Shown: positions 1 to 5,691 of the stretch, piece after piece
How positions within the stretch are numbered: position 1 is the stretch's first letter
How the letters are laid out: every line of letters begins with the position of its first letter
Assembly: GCA_029974875.1 (NCBI GenBank)
Contig: JARKQP010000112.1
Coordinates: 1 to 8,645 of the forward strand
Length of the DNA: 8,645 nt
Source: Mobilitalea sp.
GTDB taxonomy: Bacteria > Bacillota_A > Clostridia > Lachnospirales > Lachnospiraceae
Direction: 5' to 3'
Position numbers and translations under genes: made by a program
Notes under the pieces: generated by a model
Database searches by the model: none
What the model saw: only the letters and a program-made list of their open reading frames with translations
Told to the model about the DNA's origin: nothing

Positions 1-156
1 CTTTTTGCCTTTGGCAGCGTGAAGGAGATTACGGACTATTGCGGGAAATTGGTGGGCTTGGCCATGAATGGCGGCTTTATTATTGGCAATGGCTGTGAGA
101 TACCGTTAAATGCAAAGAAGGAGAACCTGCAGGCATTTTTAAATTGTACCAAGTAA
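1..156 (+). CDS. Uroporphyrinogen decarboxylase (URO-D) family protein, C-terminal fragment
   Basis: Frame 1 is open from the window edge to a TAA at 154-156 and encodes the last 51 residues of a protein whose start lies to the left. The tail contains GGFIIGNGCEIPLNAKKENL, which matches the end of the URO-D/MtaA-like fold: a glycine-rich strand, then 'G-C-E-I-P' followed by an N-x-x-A-type helix. In anaerobic clostridia, proteins of this family are more often cobalamin- or corrinoid-linked methyltransferases than true haem-pathway decarboxylases. The fragment cannot decide between them because the zinc or substrate residues lie upstream. It converges with the DUF1275 gene 42 nt away, and I see no strong hairpin terminator between the two. 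Family assignment is fairly good; the substrate is unknown. Confidence 0.75.
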   Translation, partial: LFAFGSVKEITDYCGKLVGLAMNGGFIIGNGCEIPLNAKKENLQAFLNCTK

Positions 157-198
157 GTGAGGGCGACGTATATAGTGAGAACATATAAAGGGAGGGTA

Positions 199-909
199 TC
201 ATAGGCCTAGCCTGGATAGCCTGAGCCTGGCCCAGGGATTGCGGGACAAAAAGGAGAAGGCCAGCAGGGCAAATAATAAAAGGCTGGCACTCCAAATGGC
301 CTTCTCCCGGAGGAGGCTTGCGGCAAGGGCACCAATGATAGCACCGGAAGCAAAGGCTAGGATAATACAGCTATATTGTAATGCTAATTTAAGGCTTTGC
401 CTGTCACCGAGGGCAAGGCCTTTATAAAAGTGATCGGCACAGGAGCGCATGTTTCCGGTGCAGAATACGCTGGCGTAGCTCTCCCTTCCGTGAAAGGTAC
501 GAAAAGCACAATATTGCAGGGAGGCGGCGAAGGAAACCATGAGATTGGCTAGTACATGGGGGCAGCCTGGGGCTATAAAGCCGATAATAATAAGAATCAT
601 GCCTTCAATGGCCAGGATTGCCCGCCTCCAGAATAAAGCCCTGTCCCTAAAGTGGGCATTATAGATATGCCAGGCAGCATAATTGCCAATCCAGAAGGCC
701 AGGATGGATATCAGAGGGGCGATGGTCTTCTGGACATTGCCATCAATAAGATGGATTGCAAAAAGAACAAGGTTGCCCGTCTGTCCTGTGGCAAATACAC
801 TGCCGCGGACGATATAGCTGTAAGCATCCATGATACCTCCCGCTAAAGTAAGGAGCGTACTAAAGAACAGGGTTTCAGTGGGATCAAGGGTGGCTGGTTT
901 CTTTATCAA
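199..909 (-). CDS. YoaK/DUF1275 family six-helix membrane protein (TTG start)
   Basis: This integral membrane protein of about 236 residues has roughly six hydrophobic helices and belongs to the DUF1275 (YoaK) family, whose function is not established. Two related signatures are visible: an N-terminal AGGIMDAYSY...FATGQTGN and a mid-protein LQYCAFRTF...FCTGNM. They give the two copies of the T-G-N motif that typify the family and suggest an internal duplication. Start choice: an ATG at 927-925 is in frame, but a near-perfect AAAGGAGG (924-917) lies just after it, 7 nt ahead of a TTG at 909-907. No Shine-Dalgarno precedes the ATG, so TTG is preferred; the ATG start would add six residues. The C-terminus is Arg/Leu-rich and encoded by short AGGCT-type repeats. 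The gene is divergent from a LysR regulator, which is its likely controller (inference). Confidence 0.85.
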   Translation of the reverse strand: MIKKPATLDPTETLFFSTLLTLAGGIMDAYSYIVRGSVFATGQTGNLVLFAIHLIDGNVQKTIAPLISILAFWIGNYAAWHIYNAHFRDRALFWRRAILAIEGMILIIIGFIAPGCPHVLANLMVSFAASLQYCAFRTFHGRESYASVFCTGNMRSCADHFYKGLALGDRQSLKLALQYSCIILAFASGAIIGALAASLLREKAIWSASLLLFALLAFSFLSRNPWARLRLSRLGL

Positions 910-916
910 AGGACAA

Positions 917-924
917 CCTCCTTT
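917..924 (-). promoter_or_regulatory. Shine-Dalgarno deciding the TTG start of the DUF1275 gene
   Basis: On the minus strand AAAGGAGG is followed by 7 nt and then TTG (909-907). The only in-frame ATG (927-925) sits directly upstream of this site, so ribosomes bound here could not initiate at that ATG. Confidence 0.75.
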
Positions 925-944
925 CATAGTGTAGTAGTAAGTCT

Positions 945-974
945 ATTATAGCGTTGTTTTTTCATAAATGATAA
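945..974 (-). promoter_or_regulatory. Candidate sigma-A promoter for the DUF1275 gene
   Basis: Minus strand: a perfect TATAAT -10 (950-945) and TTATCA (974-969, four of six matches) separated by 18 nt. Predicted transcription begins near 938, giving a very short leader that still contains the ribosome site at 924-917. It overlaps the candidate lysR promoter on the other strand. Confidence 0.45.
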
Positions 975-982
975 TATATAAT
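954..982 (+). promoter_or_regulatory. Candidate sigma-A promoter for the LysR gene
   Basis: TTGTTT (954-959), a 17-nt spacer and a perfect TATAAT (977-982). The surrounding TATA-rich stretch offers other possible -10 registers, so the exact position is uncertain. Its -35 to -10 span overlaps that of the divergent promoter. Confidence 0.4.
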
Positions 983-993
983 ATATATAAAAT

Positions 994-1013
994 TGATAAG
1001 TTAGAGCTTATGA
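994..1013 (+). promoter_or_regulatory. Dyad in the divergent intergenic region, candidate LysR operator
   Basis: The dyad TGATAAG-ttagag-CTTATGA has perfect ATAAG/CTTAT arms (996-1000, 1007-1011). It lies between the lysR promoter and the lysR start. LysR-type regulators usually bind imperfect dyads close to a T-N11-A pattern in such divergent regions. This one has slightly different spacing, so the assignment is tentative. Confidence 0.35.
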
Positions 1014-1033
1014 TAAGAAGGGATGAATGAGCG

Positions 1034-1906
1034 ATGGAGCTTCTTCAGTTAAAATACTTTCTCGTTGCGGCTGAGTATGAGCATATGACAAGAGCGGCTG
1101 AAATACTTCATATTGCCCAACCGGCGTTGTCACAGTCAATCAAGCATCTGGAGCAGGAGCTGGGGGTGGAACTTTTTGACCGCAGGAATAGGGGGATCCG
1201 GCTAAATGAAGCAGGGAGGCTGCTCAGGCAGGAGCTCCTGCCCCTTATGGAAACACTGGATGCCCTGCCGGTACGGCTAAAAGCAGCCGAGCAAACCGCT
1301 GCCCAGACGATACAATTGAACCTGCTGGCGGCTTTTCTTTTCATTACAAAATCCATTATTTCCTTTAAGAAGCTTTATCCGGAGGTGAACTTCCGGCTGT
1401 CACAGGATGCGGAGGAAAAGGAATATGACCTTTGTATTACCTGCACCATGGCGGAAAGAATGCCAAAGGACAGCCTGCTTTTGCTGGAAGAGGATATATT
1501 GCTTGCAGTACCGAAGGACAGTTCCTATGCTTCCTGGGATGAGATTGGGCTAAAGCAGGTAGAAAAAGAAGGCTTCATAAGCTTCTCCGAAGCAAAGCCC
1601 TTTCGCAGCATCTGTGATGAGTATTGCAGAAGGGCAGGCTTTGCGCCCAGGATAATATTTGAAAGCGACAACCAGGAGTCGGTCCGTAACCTGATCGAAT
1701 CAAATATGGGGGTGGCCTTCTGGCCGGAATTCTCCTGGGGAAGGCTGATGGGGGAGAACTCCAAGCTTTTAAGGATCAAAGAACCGGAATGTGTCCGCAG
1801 GATCTATGCCATCCGCAGACCCCATGAAGGGAAGCAGGAATATGTGGAGGCTTTTTTGGAGCATTTAGCGGAAAATATGAGAAATACGCGGGAGTCCCGG
1901 CAGTAA
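1034..1906 (+). CDS. LysR family transcriptional regulator
   Basis: A 290-residue protein, the usual LysR length. Residues 1-60 form the winged helix-turn-helix, with the classic LKYFLVAAEYEHMTRAAEIL then Q-P-A-L-S-Q-S-I-K-H-L-E-x-E-L-G and LFDRR. A linker helix follows, then the effector-binding domain (about 90-290), which is less conserved and does not reveal the inducer. The ATG at 1034 follows AAGGGA (1018-1023). Because it is transcribed away from the DUF1275 gene with shared promoter space, it most likely controls that gene and itself; this is the standard LysR arrangement, not something shown here. No clear intrinsic terminator follows the stop. Confidence 0.93.
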   Translation: MELLQLKYFLVAAEYEHMTRAAEILHIAQPALSQSIKHLEQELGVELFDRRNRGIRLNEAGRLLRQELLPLMETLDALPVRLKAAEQTAAQTIQLNLLAAFLFITKSIISFKKLYPEVNFRLSQDAEEKEYDLCITCTMAERMPKDSLLLLEEDILLAVPKDSSYASWDEIGLKQVEKEGFISFSEAKPFRSICDEYCRRAGFAPRIIFESDNQESVRNLIESNMGVAFWPEFSWGRLMGENSKLLRIKEPECVRRIYAIRRPHEGKQEYVEAFLEHLAENMRNTRESRQ

Positions 1907-1990
1907 TTTTTAAGGGTATCCGTGAAAAAGTTTTATAGTATTTTTAAGCTGGAAATAACCATACAAAAGTCAACAAAATCAAGAAAAAAT

Positions 1991-2019
1991 TTGAATATCC
2001 ATGTAAAATATGCTATACT
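1991..2019 (+). promoter_or_regulatory. Strong extended -10 sigma-A promoter of the SPFH/TM2 operon
   Basis: TTGAAT (1991-1996), exactly 17 nt, then TATACT (2014-2019) preceded by TG-C, an extended -10. The predicted start is near 2026, leaving an untranslated leader of about 100 nt that contains a second TATAAT (2063-2068) without a good -35. The rest of 1907-2125 is AT-rich, and I see no riboswitch-like structure in it. Confidence 0.65.
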
Positions 2020-2125
2020 GTACCAAGACTACATGTCCTTCTTATTTGCTTTTCTTTGCGTATATAATAGGAAAATAAATCATAAGGATGATATGTAAAA
2101 CCAGTTTTCAAAGGAGCATTTGATT

Positions 2126-3274
2126 ATGGCTATCATTGATAGAATTAAATTTGATGGATTGCGTAATGGAAATGAGTGGCTGGTATATCGTTACCCCGGT
2201 GAGGAATTTGTAATGGGAACCCAGCTGATTGTTGGTGAAGGACAGGTTGCCGTCTTTGTAAAAGGAGGGCAGGCATTGGACTATTTTATTGCAGGGACCT
2301 ATACCTTGGCAGCCTCCAATATACCGTTACTGCAGGGAATTATTAATCTTCCCTTCGGAGGCAAAACTCCATTCACGGCGGAGATATATTTCATCAATAA
2401 AACTACAAAATTAGACCTAAATTGGGGGACTGTGGATCCGATCCAATTGATCGACCCCAAATATAATATAAAGCTTAGGGTGCGGGCCTTCGGACAAATC
2501 GGTATGAAGGTCGATGATTATAGGATATTCCTGACGGAGCTGATCGGGACAATGAATCCTTTGGAAATGGTTAATTATTCGAAAATGCTGAATTATTTTA
2601 AGGGAATCCTGGTGATGAAGACAAAATCCCTGATTGCCCAGGCTATTATTAACAACAAGGTATCTGCCCTTGAGATCTCGGCATCCATTGATGATATATC
2701 AGAATATTGTAAGAGCGAAATAAGCGAGGAATTTGACCGGTTTGGAATCAGGGTGGTTAACTTCTTTATTCAATCCATTAATTTTCCGGATGAGGACTTT
2801 GAAGAGATTAATAAAATACTGCGAGATAAAGCCTCCTTTGACATTATCGGTGATTCCAGATATGTGACGAAACGCTCCTTTGATACCATGGAAGCGGCGG
2901 CAGGCAATGAAGGCAGCTTGGCGGGTGCTTTATCAGGTGCCGGCTTAGGTCTGGGTGTTGGTGCCGGATTGGGCAGTTTGCTAGGAGATATCGCTACAGG
3001 TATTAATACAAAGACGGTGGTTAAGGTTAAGACCTGTCCGAAATGTGGAAGCATAAACGAGGATGATGACAGCTTTTGTGCTGAGTGTGGGAACCGTTTG
3101 GCTTCAATTAAGATAGAATGTGGGAATTGCGGGGCAGAGATGGAGGGTAATGCCAAATTCTGTACGGAATGTGGAAAACCCATGATAAAGAAGCGTACTT
3201 GTCCGAATTGCTCCGAGGAGAATGAGTCTTTGGCAAAGTTCTGCCAAAGCTGTGGCACGAAATTGGAGATGTAG
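2126..3274 (+). CDS. SPFH-domain ('virion core protein'-like, YdjI-like) protein with three C-terminal zinc ribbons
   Basis: A 382-residue protein with an N-terminal SPFH/band-7-like region (about 1-250) of the type often labelled virion core protein; Bacillus subtilis YdjI is a relative. It has no signal peptide or clear N-terminal membrane helix. A Gly/Ala/Leu-rich segment (about 263-292, e.g. SGAGLGLGVGAGLG) could insert in or lie on a membrane. Three zinc ribbons follow, each with paired cysteines: C304/C307-C318/C321, C332/C335-C346/C349 and C359/C362-C373/C376. Start: ATG 2126 sits 9 nt after AAAGGAG (2110-2116); an in-frame TTG at 2120 is too close to that site. The TM2 gene follows in the same operon after 27 nt. 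In B. subtilis the relative belongs to an envelope-stress/PspA-linked operon; a membrane-scaffold role here is inference. Confidence 0.85.
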   Translation: MAIIDRIKFDGLRNGNEWLVYRYPGEEFVMGTQLIVGEGQVAVFVKGGQALDYFIAGTYTLAASNIPLLQGIINLPFGGKTPFTAEIYFINKTTKLDLNWGTVDPIQLIDPKYNIKLRVRAFGQIGMKVDDYRIFLTELIGTMNPLEMVNYSKMLNYFKGILVMKTKSLIAQAIINNKVSALEISASIDDISEYCKSEISEEFDRFGIRVVNFFIQSINFPDEDFEEINKILRDKASFDIIGDSRYVTKRSFDTMEAAAGNEGSLAGALSGAGLGLGVGAGLGSLLGDIATGINTKTVVKVKTCPKCGSINEDDDSFCAECGNRLASIKIECGNCGAEMEGNAKFCTECGKPMIKKRTCPNCSEENESLAKFCQSCGTKLEM

Positions 3275-3301
3275 CATAATACAATAAAAGGAGACAAAGA
3301 T

Positions 3302-3880
3302 ATGGCAAACACCGGTAACCAAACATGTCCACAGTGCGGAGCACCCTTAGATTTAAACGTAGCTGCATGTAAATATTGTGGAGCAGAGATAACGGCACAG
3401 CCCCAGTATAAAGCTCCCCAGCCGCAGGCACAGCAGTCCGGTCAATATGTGCAGCAGCCCAACCAATACATACAGCAGTCCAACCAATATGGACAGCCGA
3501 ACCAATATGGGCAATCCAACCAATATAGGCAGCCAAACCAATATGCCCAGCAGGCTCCGCCTTATATGCAGCAGGGTCAGCCTCCCTATACCCAGCAGCA
3601 GGCACCAATCTATTCCCAGACAGTAGTCTATACCCAGGGTAATAATTTGGGTTACCCTCCTTATAAAATGAAGAGTAAGGTTGCGGCAGGCCTATTAGGG
3701 ATATTCCTTGGAGGCTTTGGGATCCATAAATTTTATACGGGGCATATTCTGGCAGGGATTATATATCTGCTTTTTTGCTGGACTTACATACCGGCTTTTA
3801 TTGGATTGATCGAGGGGATCATATACTTATGCGCAAGTGATGAGAACTTTAATATGAAATATGTTAGGCGTAAAAATTAG
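3302..3880 (+). CDS. Zinc ribbon, NQY-rich low-complexity and TM2-domain membrane protein
   Basis: A 192-residue protein in three parts. An N-terminal zinc ribbon has C9/C12-C23/C26 (CPQCG...CKYCG), like those ending the neighbour upstream. A Gln/Asn/Tyr/Pro-rich tract (about 33-112) contains tandem Q-P/S-N-Q-Y-x units. A TM2 domain (about 121-187) has two helices, with the diagnostic GIFLGGFGIHKFYTGH between K-S-K and the second helix. The usual acidic residue near the second helix is Glu171. The ATG follows AAAGGAG (3287-3293) by 8 nt. TM2 proteins are small two-helix membrane proteins of mostly unknown function. Co-transcription with the SPFH protein and the shared zinc-ribbon style suggest the two act together, with this one as membrane anchor (inference). 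A strong terminator ends the unit. Confidence 0.88.
   Translation: MANTGNQTCPQCGAPLDLNVAACKYCGAEITAQPQYKAPQPQAQQSGQYVQQPNQYIQQSNQYGQPNQYGQSNQYRQPNQYAQQAPPYMQQGQPPYTQQQAPIYSQTVVYTQGNNLGYPPYKMKSKVAAGLLGIFLGGFGIHKFYTGHILAGIIYLLFCWTYIPAFIGLIEGIIYLCASDENFNMKYVRRKN
3443..3547 (+). repeat. In-frame tandem repeat of about 18 nt encoding Q-(P/S)-N-Q-Y-x
   Basis: Within the TM2 gene, 'aaccaatat/c' recurs at 3461, 3482, 3500, 3518 and 3536, with units of 18-21 nt and codon-aligned variation (QPNQYI, QQSNQYG, QPNQYG, QSNQYR, QPNQYA). A degenerate QSGQYV unit precedes them. Third-position differences between units show the repeat is not fresh. It could still change copy number by slippage without breaking the frame. 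Confidence 0.85.
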
Positions 3881-3902
3881 ATGATGGAAGCTTAGATTAA
3901 GG

Positions 3903-3940
3903 AAGCCATTACATGACTTAAGGTTGTGTAATGGCTTTTT
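3903..3940 (+). terminator. Intrinsic terminator of the SPFH/TM2 operon
   Basis: A perfect 11-bp stem, AAGCCATTACA (3903-3913) with TGTAATGGCTT (3927-3937), encloses a 13-nt loop and runs into a T tract. It lies 22 nt after the TM2 stop codon. Confidence 0.88.
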
Positions 3941-3964
3941 ATATGGAAAAGAGGAAGAAGGTCT

Positions 3965-3994
3965 AACAACATTTGTCGAAGCTATCATATTATA
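3965..3994 (+). promoter_or_regulatory. Candidate sporulation (sigma-K-like) promoter of the LysM/GH18 gene
   Basis: AACA (3965-3968), 17 nt, then CATATTATA (3986-3994) fits the published sigma-K pattern mAC at -35 and CATAnnnTA at -10. No sigma-A promoter is obvious between the upstream terminator (ends 3940) and the start at 4020. AT-rich sequence makes chance matches easy, so this is supportive rather than firm. Confidence 0.4.
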
Positions 3995-4019
3995 TTGTAA
4001 AAAATATTTGGGGGCAGCA

Positions 4020-5300
4020 ATGAACATTCATATTGTACAGCCTGGCGATACTGTTTATACTATAGCGGATTATTACGGTATCTCTCCTGAAAGATTAGTG
4101 ATAGAAAATGATATTGAAGACCCGGATAATTTAGTAATAGGAGAAGCACTTGTAATTATCAGACCCGCCCAGACTTATATAGTGCAAGAAGGGGACAGCC
4201 TGGAGAGTATTGCAAAAGCGCAGGCAGTGGATATCATGGAGCTGCTGAGAAATAACCCCAATATTTCAGGCAGGGAGCTTTTTGTCGGCGAGGAGCTGGT
4301 CATAAGGTATGAAGGAGAAAGAACCGGGACAATAAAAACAAATGGATTTGTATATCCTTTTGTAGATAAGGAGATCCTGCGTAAAACTCTGCCATATTTG
4401 ACCTATCTGACAATTTATTCTTATGATATCACCCAAACCGGTAACCTGATTGATATCGATGATACGGAAATTATCCGGATCGCCAAGGAGTATAAGGTGG
4501 CACCTATTATGTTTATAACTGCACCAATTGAGGAAACAGGGGTTGATACAAATATAGTCCATACCTTAATTAGTGATATAGAGATCCAAAATACCTTCAT
4601 AAATAGTATTTTGTATGTTCTGCGCAGTAAAGGCTATCTTGGGATAAATATTAATACCCCGTTTATACAGCCCCAGGATAGGTACTCTTATGTGGAGCTT
4701 ATCGGAACGATTAGAAAACGTTTAAACAGCGAAGGCTTTACCGAAACGGTCACAATAGCGCCCAGTACTTTTGAAGTATCAACGGGGCTTATCTATGGAG
4801 GGGTTGATTATACGGGCTTGAGCCAGGCGGCAGATGATGTATTATATCTGCTGACCTATGCCTGGAGATTCCAAAACAATCTCCCCATAAGTACACTGCC
4901 TTTTAATGTTGTTTTACAGACCTTAAGGAATGCCATCAGGCTGATACCTCCTGAAAAGTGCATGCTAGGTATTTCAAATGTCGGCTACCTTTGGGAATTT
5001 CCTTATTTTGCGGCCATAATCAACGCAAATTTTTTAAATTATAACTCCGCCATAAGGTTAGCCCGTGATACTGGCTCCGTCATTGAATTTAACCAGCCGT
5101 CCCATTCCTCCTATTTCCAGTATGTAGATAATGAACACGAGTATATGGCGTGGTTTAAAGATGCCAGGAGCCTTTATCCGTGGATTGCATATTCACAGGT
5201 GTATGGGTTGCAGGGCGTTGCTGTATGGAATATTACGTATTTTGTGGCATATCTCTGGTTGCTTATCAATGCGGAGTATGTGATTAAAAAGATTTTATGA
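4020..5300 (+). CDS. YaaH/SleL-type spore protein: two LysM domains plus catalytically degenerate GH18 domain
   Basis: The 426-residue protein has the architecture and about the length of B. subtilis YaaH (spore cortex N-acetylglucosaminidase). LysM1 spans about 2-48 (IHIVQPGDTVYTIADYYGIS), LysM2 about 52-95 (TYIVQEGDSLESIA), and a GH18 fold about 104-426. There is no signal peptide, as expected for mother-cell-made spore proteins. GH18 landmarks align well (YLTIYSYDI, ADDVLYLLTYAW, PPEKCMLGI, WFKDARS), but the DxxDxDxE motif reads L207-G-I-N210-I-N212-T-P214. The first Asp, the last Asp and the catalytic Glu are therefore all lost. Later Asp positions are also changed (LTYA281W, GYL324W). 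It probably binds peptidoglycan or cortex without cleaving it. ATG 4020 places LysM1 at the N-terminus; the frame extends upstream to 3924, but only through the terminator. The Shine-Dalgarno (GGGGG, 4010-4014) is weak. Confidence 0.85.
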   Translation: MNIHIVQPGDTVYTIADYYGISPERLVIENDIEDPDNLVIGEALVIIRPAQTYIVQEGDSLESIAKAQAVDIMELLRNNPNISGRELFVGEELVIRYEGERTGTIKTNGFVYPFVDKEILRKTLPYLTYLTIYSYDITQTGNLIDIDDTEIIRIAKEYKVAPIMFITAPIEETGVDTNIVHTLISDIEIQNTFINSILYVLRSKGYLGININTPFIQPQDRYSYVELIGTIRKRLNSEGFTETVTIAPSTFEVSTGLIYGGVDYTGLSQAADDVLYLLTYAWRFQNNLPISTLPFNVVLQTLRNAIRLIPPEKCMLGISNVGYLWEFPYFAAIINANFLNYNSAIRLARDTGSVIEFNQPSHSSYFQYVDNEHEYMAWFKDARSLYPWIAYSQVYGLQGVAVWNITYFVAYLWLLINAEYVIKKIL

Positions 5301-5317
5301 TGACCACCCGCATAATT

Positions 5318-5377
5318 AAAAAGACATGTAATGCCTGAGAAGGGAGTATATCAAGCTGATATCGCATGTCTTTTTTT
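5318..5377. terminator. Branched, probably bidirectional terminator after the LysM/GH18 gene
   Basis: Outer 11-bp stem AAAAAGACATG (5318-5328) with CATGTCTTTTT (5365-5375), followed by further T residues. Inside it lies a second perfect hairpin, ATATCA (5348-5353) - AGC - TGATAT (5357-5362). The A tract on one side and T tract on the other allow function on both strands. Confidence 0.75.
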
Positions 5378-5470
5378 GTTAAGCGGATAACGGGAATCCA
5401 GCATGCAGGACATTAACTCTTTCCCGAATTCGACCATGTCATTGATTTTTTTAATAATTTATAGTAAAGT

Positions 5471-5663
5471 AAAATCAGATGGGAGAGGATGACTGGCAGA
5501 CTACCCACCCACAGGTGATATAAAACCGTTACAAGGCTATATGGATGGGTGGATGCGTCTACGGATAGGAAAGTATAGAATAATATATAATTGTCGCCCA
5601 AATGGAGCAATAGAAGTATTATACATTATCAATGTGGATTCAAGAGGGGATATATATAAATAA
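5471..5663 (+). pseudogene. Truncated, frameshifted RelE/ParE-family toxin remnant
   Basis: The frame open from 5493 to a TAA at 5661-5663 encodes 56 residues ending as RelE/ParE-type toxins do. The segment PPTGDIKPLQGY is followed by MRLRIGKYRIIY (the basic core strand pair), then IEVLYIINVDSRGDIYK. There is no start: the frame meets a TGA at 5490 and the only ATG (5541) is too internal. The preceding part fits another frame, where 5471-5503 reads KIRWERMTGRL. Dropping one C from the CCC at 5504-5506 would join the two frames as ...RLPPTGDIK, so a 1-nt insertion is likely. Before that, tandem stops (5462-5467) and no toxin-like sequence indicate loss of the N-terminal third. A weak promoter-like TTGATT-N17-TAAAGT (5442-5470) precedes it. 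The antitoxin-like gene starts 28 nt after the stop. Family call is good; exact limits are uncertain. Confidence 0.75.
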
Positions 5664-5691
5664 TATTCTCAGCAGGAAAGGAGCGGAAAAT

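Noticed and set aside
157..198. Possible terminator between the convergent URO-D and DUF1275 genes
   Set aside because: Only a weak A/T pairing (TATAT/ATATA) is present, with no stable stem or T tract.
1907..1990. Terminator after the LysR gene
   Set aside because: The stretch is AT-rich with T runs but no GC stem; termination here may be factor-dependent or read-through may occur.
3461..3547. Possible CRISPR-like repeat array
   Set aside because: Units are 18-21 nt, contiguous and in frame within a coding gene, with no unique spacers.
3108..3608. Long minus-strand open frames opposite the SPFH and TM2 genes
   Set aside because: They are shadows of the repeat-rich coding strand, with biased composition and no ribosome sites or recognisable domains.
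3924..4019. N-terminal extension of the LysM/GH18 frame from ATG 3924
   Set aside because: It begins inside the loop of the upstream terminator, lacks a ribosome site and would put 32 unrelated residues ahead of the LysM domain.
5505..5552. Inverted repeat CCACCCA / TGGGTGG spaced by 34 nt
   Set aside because: It falls inside the toxin-coding remnant, has a long loop and no T tract, and is probably a by-product of codons.
5413..5610. Minus-strand 65-codon open frame opposite the toxin remnant
   Set aside because: No recognisable family or ribosome site; the plus strand explains the region as a toxin.
5632..5691. Longer start for the antitoxin-like protein (ATG 5632)
   Set aside because: This stretch overlaps the toxin remnant in another frame and has no Shine-Dalgarno, while ATG 5692 has a perfect one.
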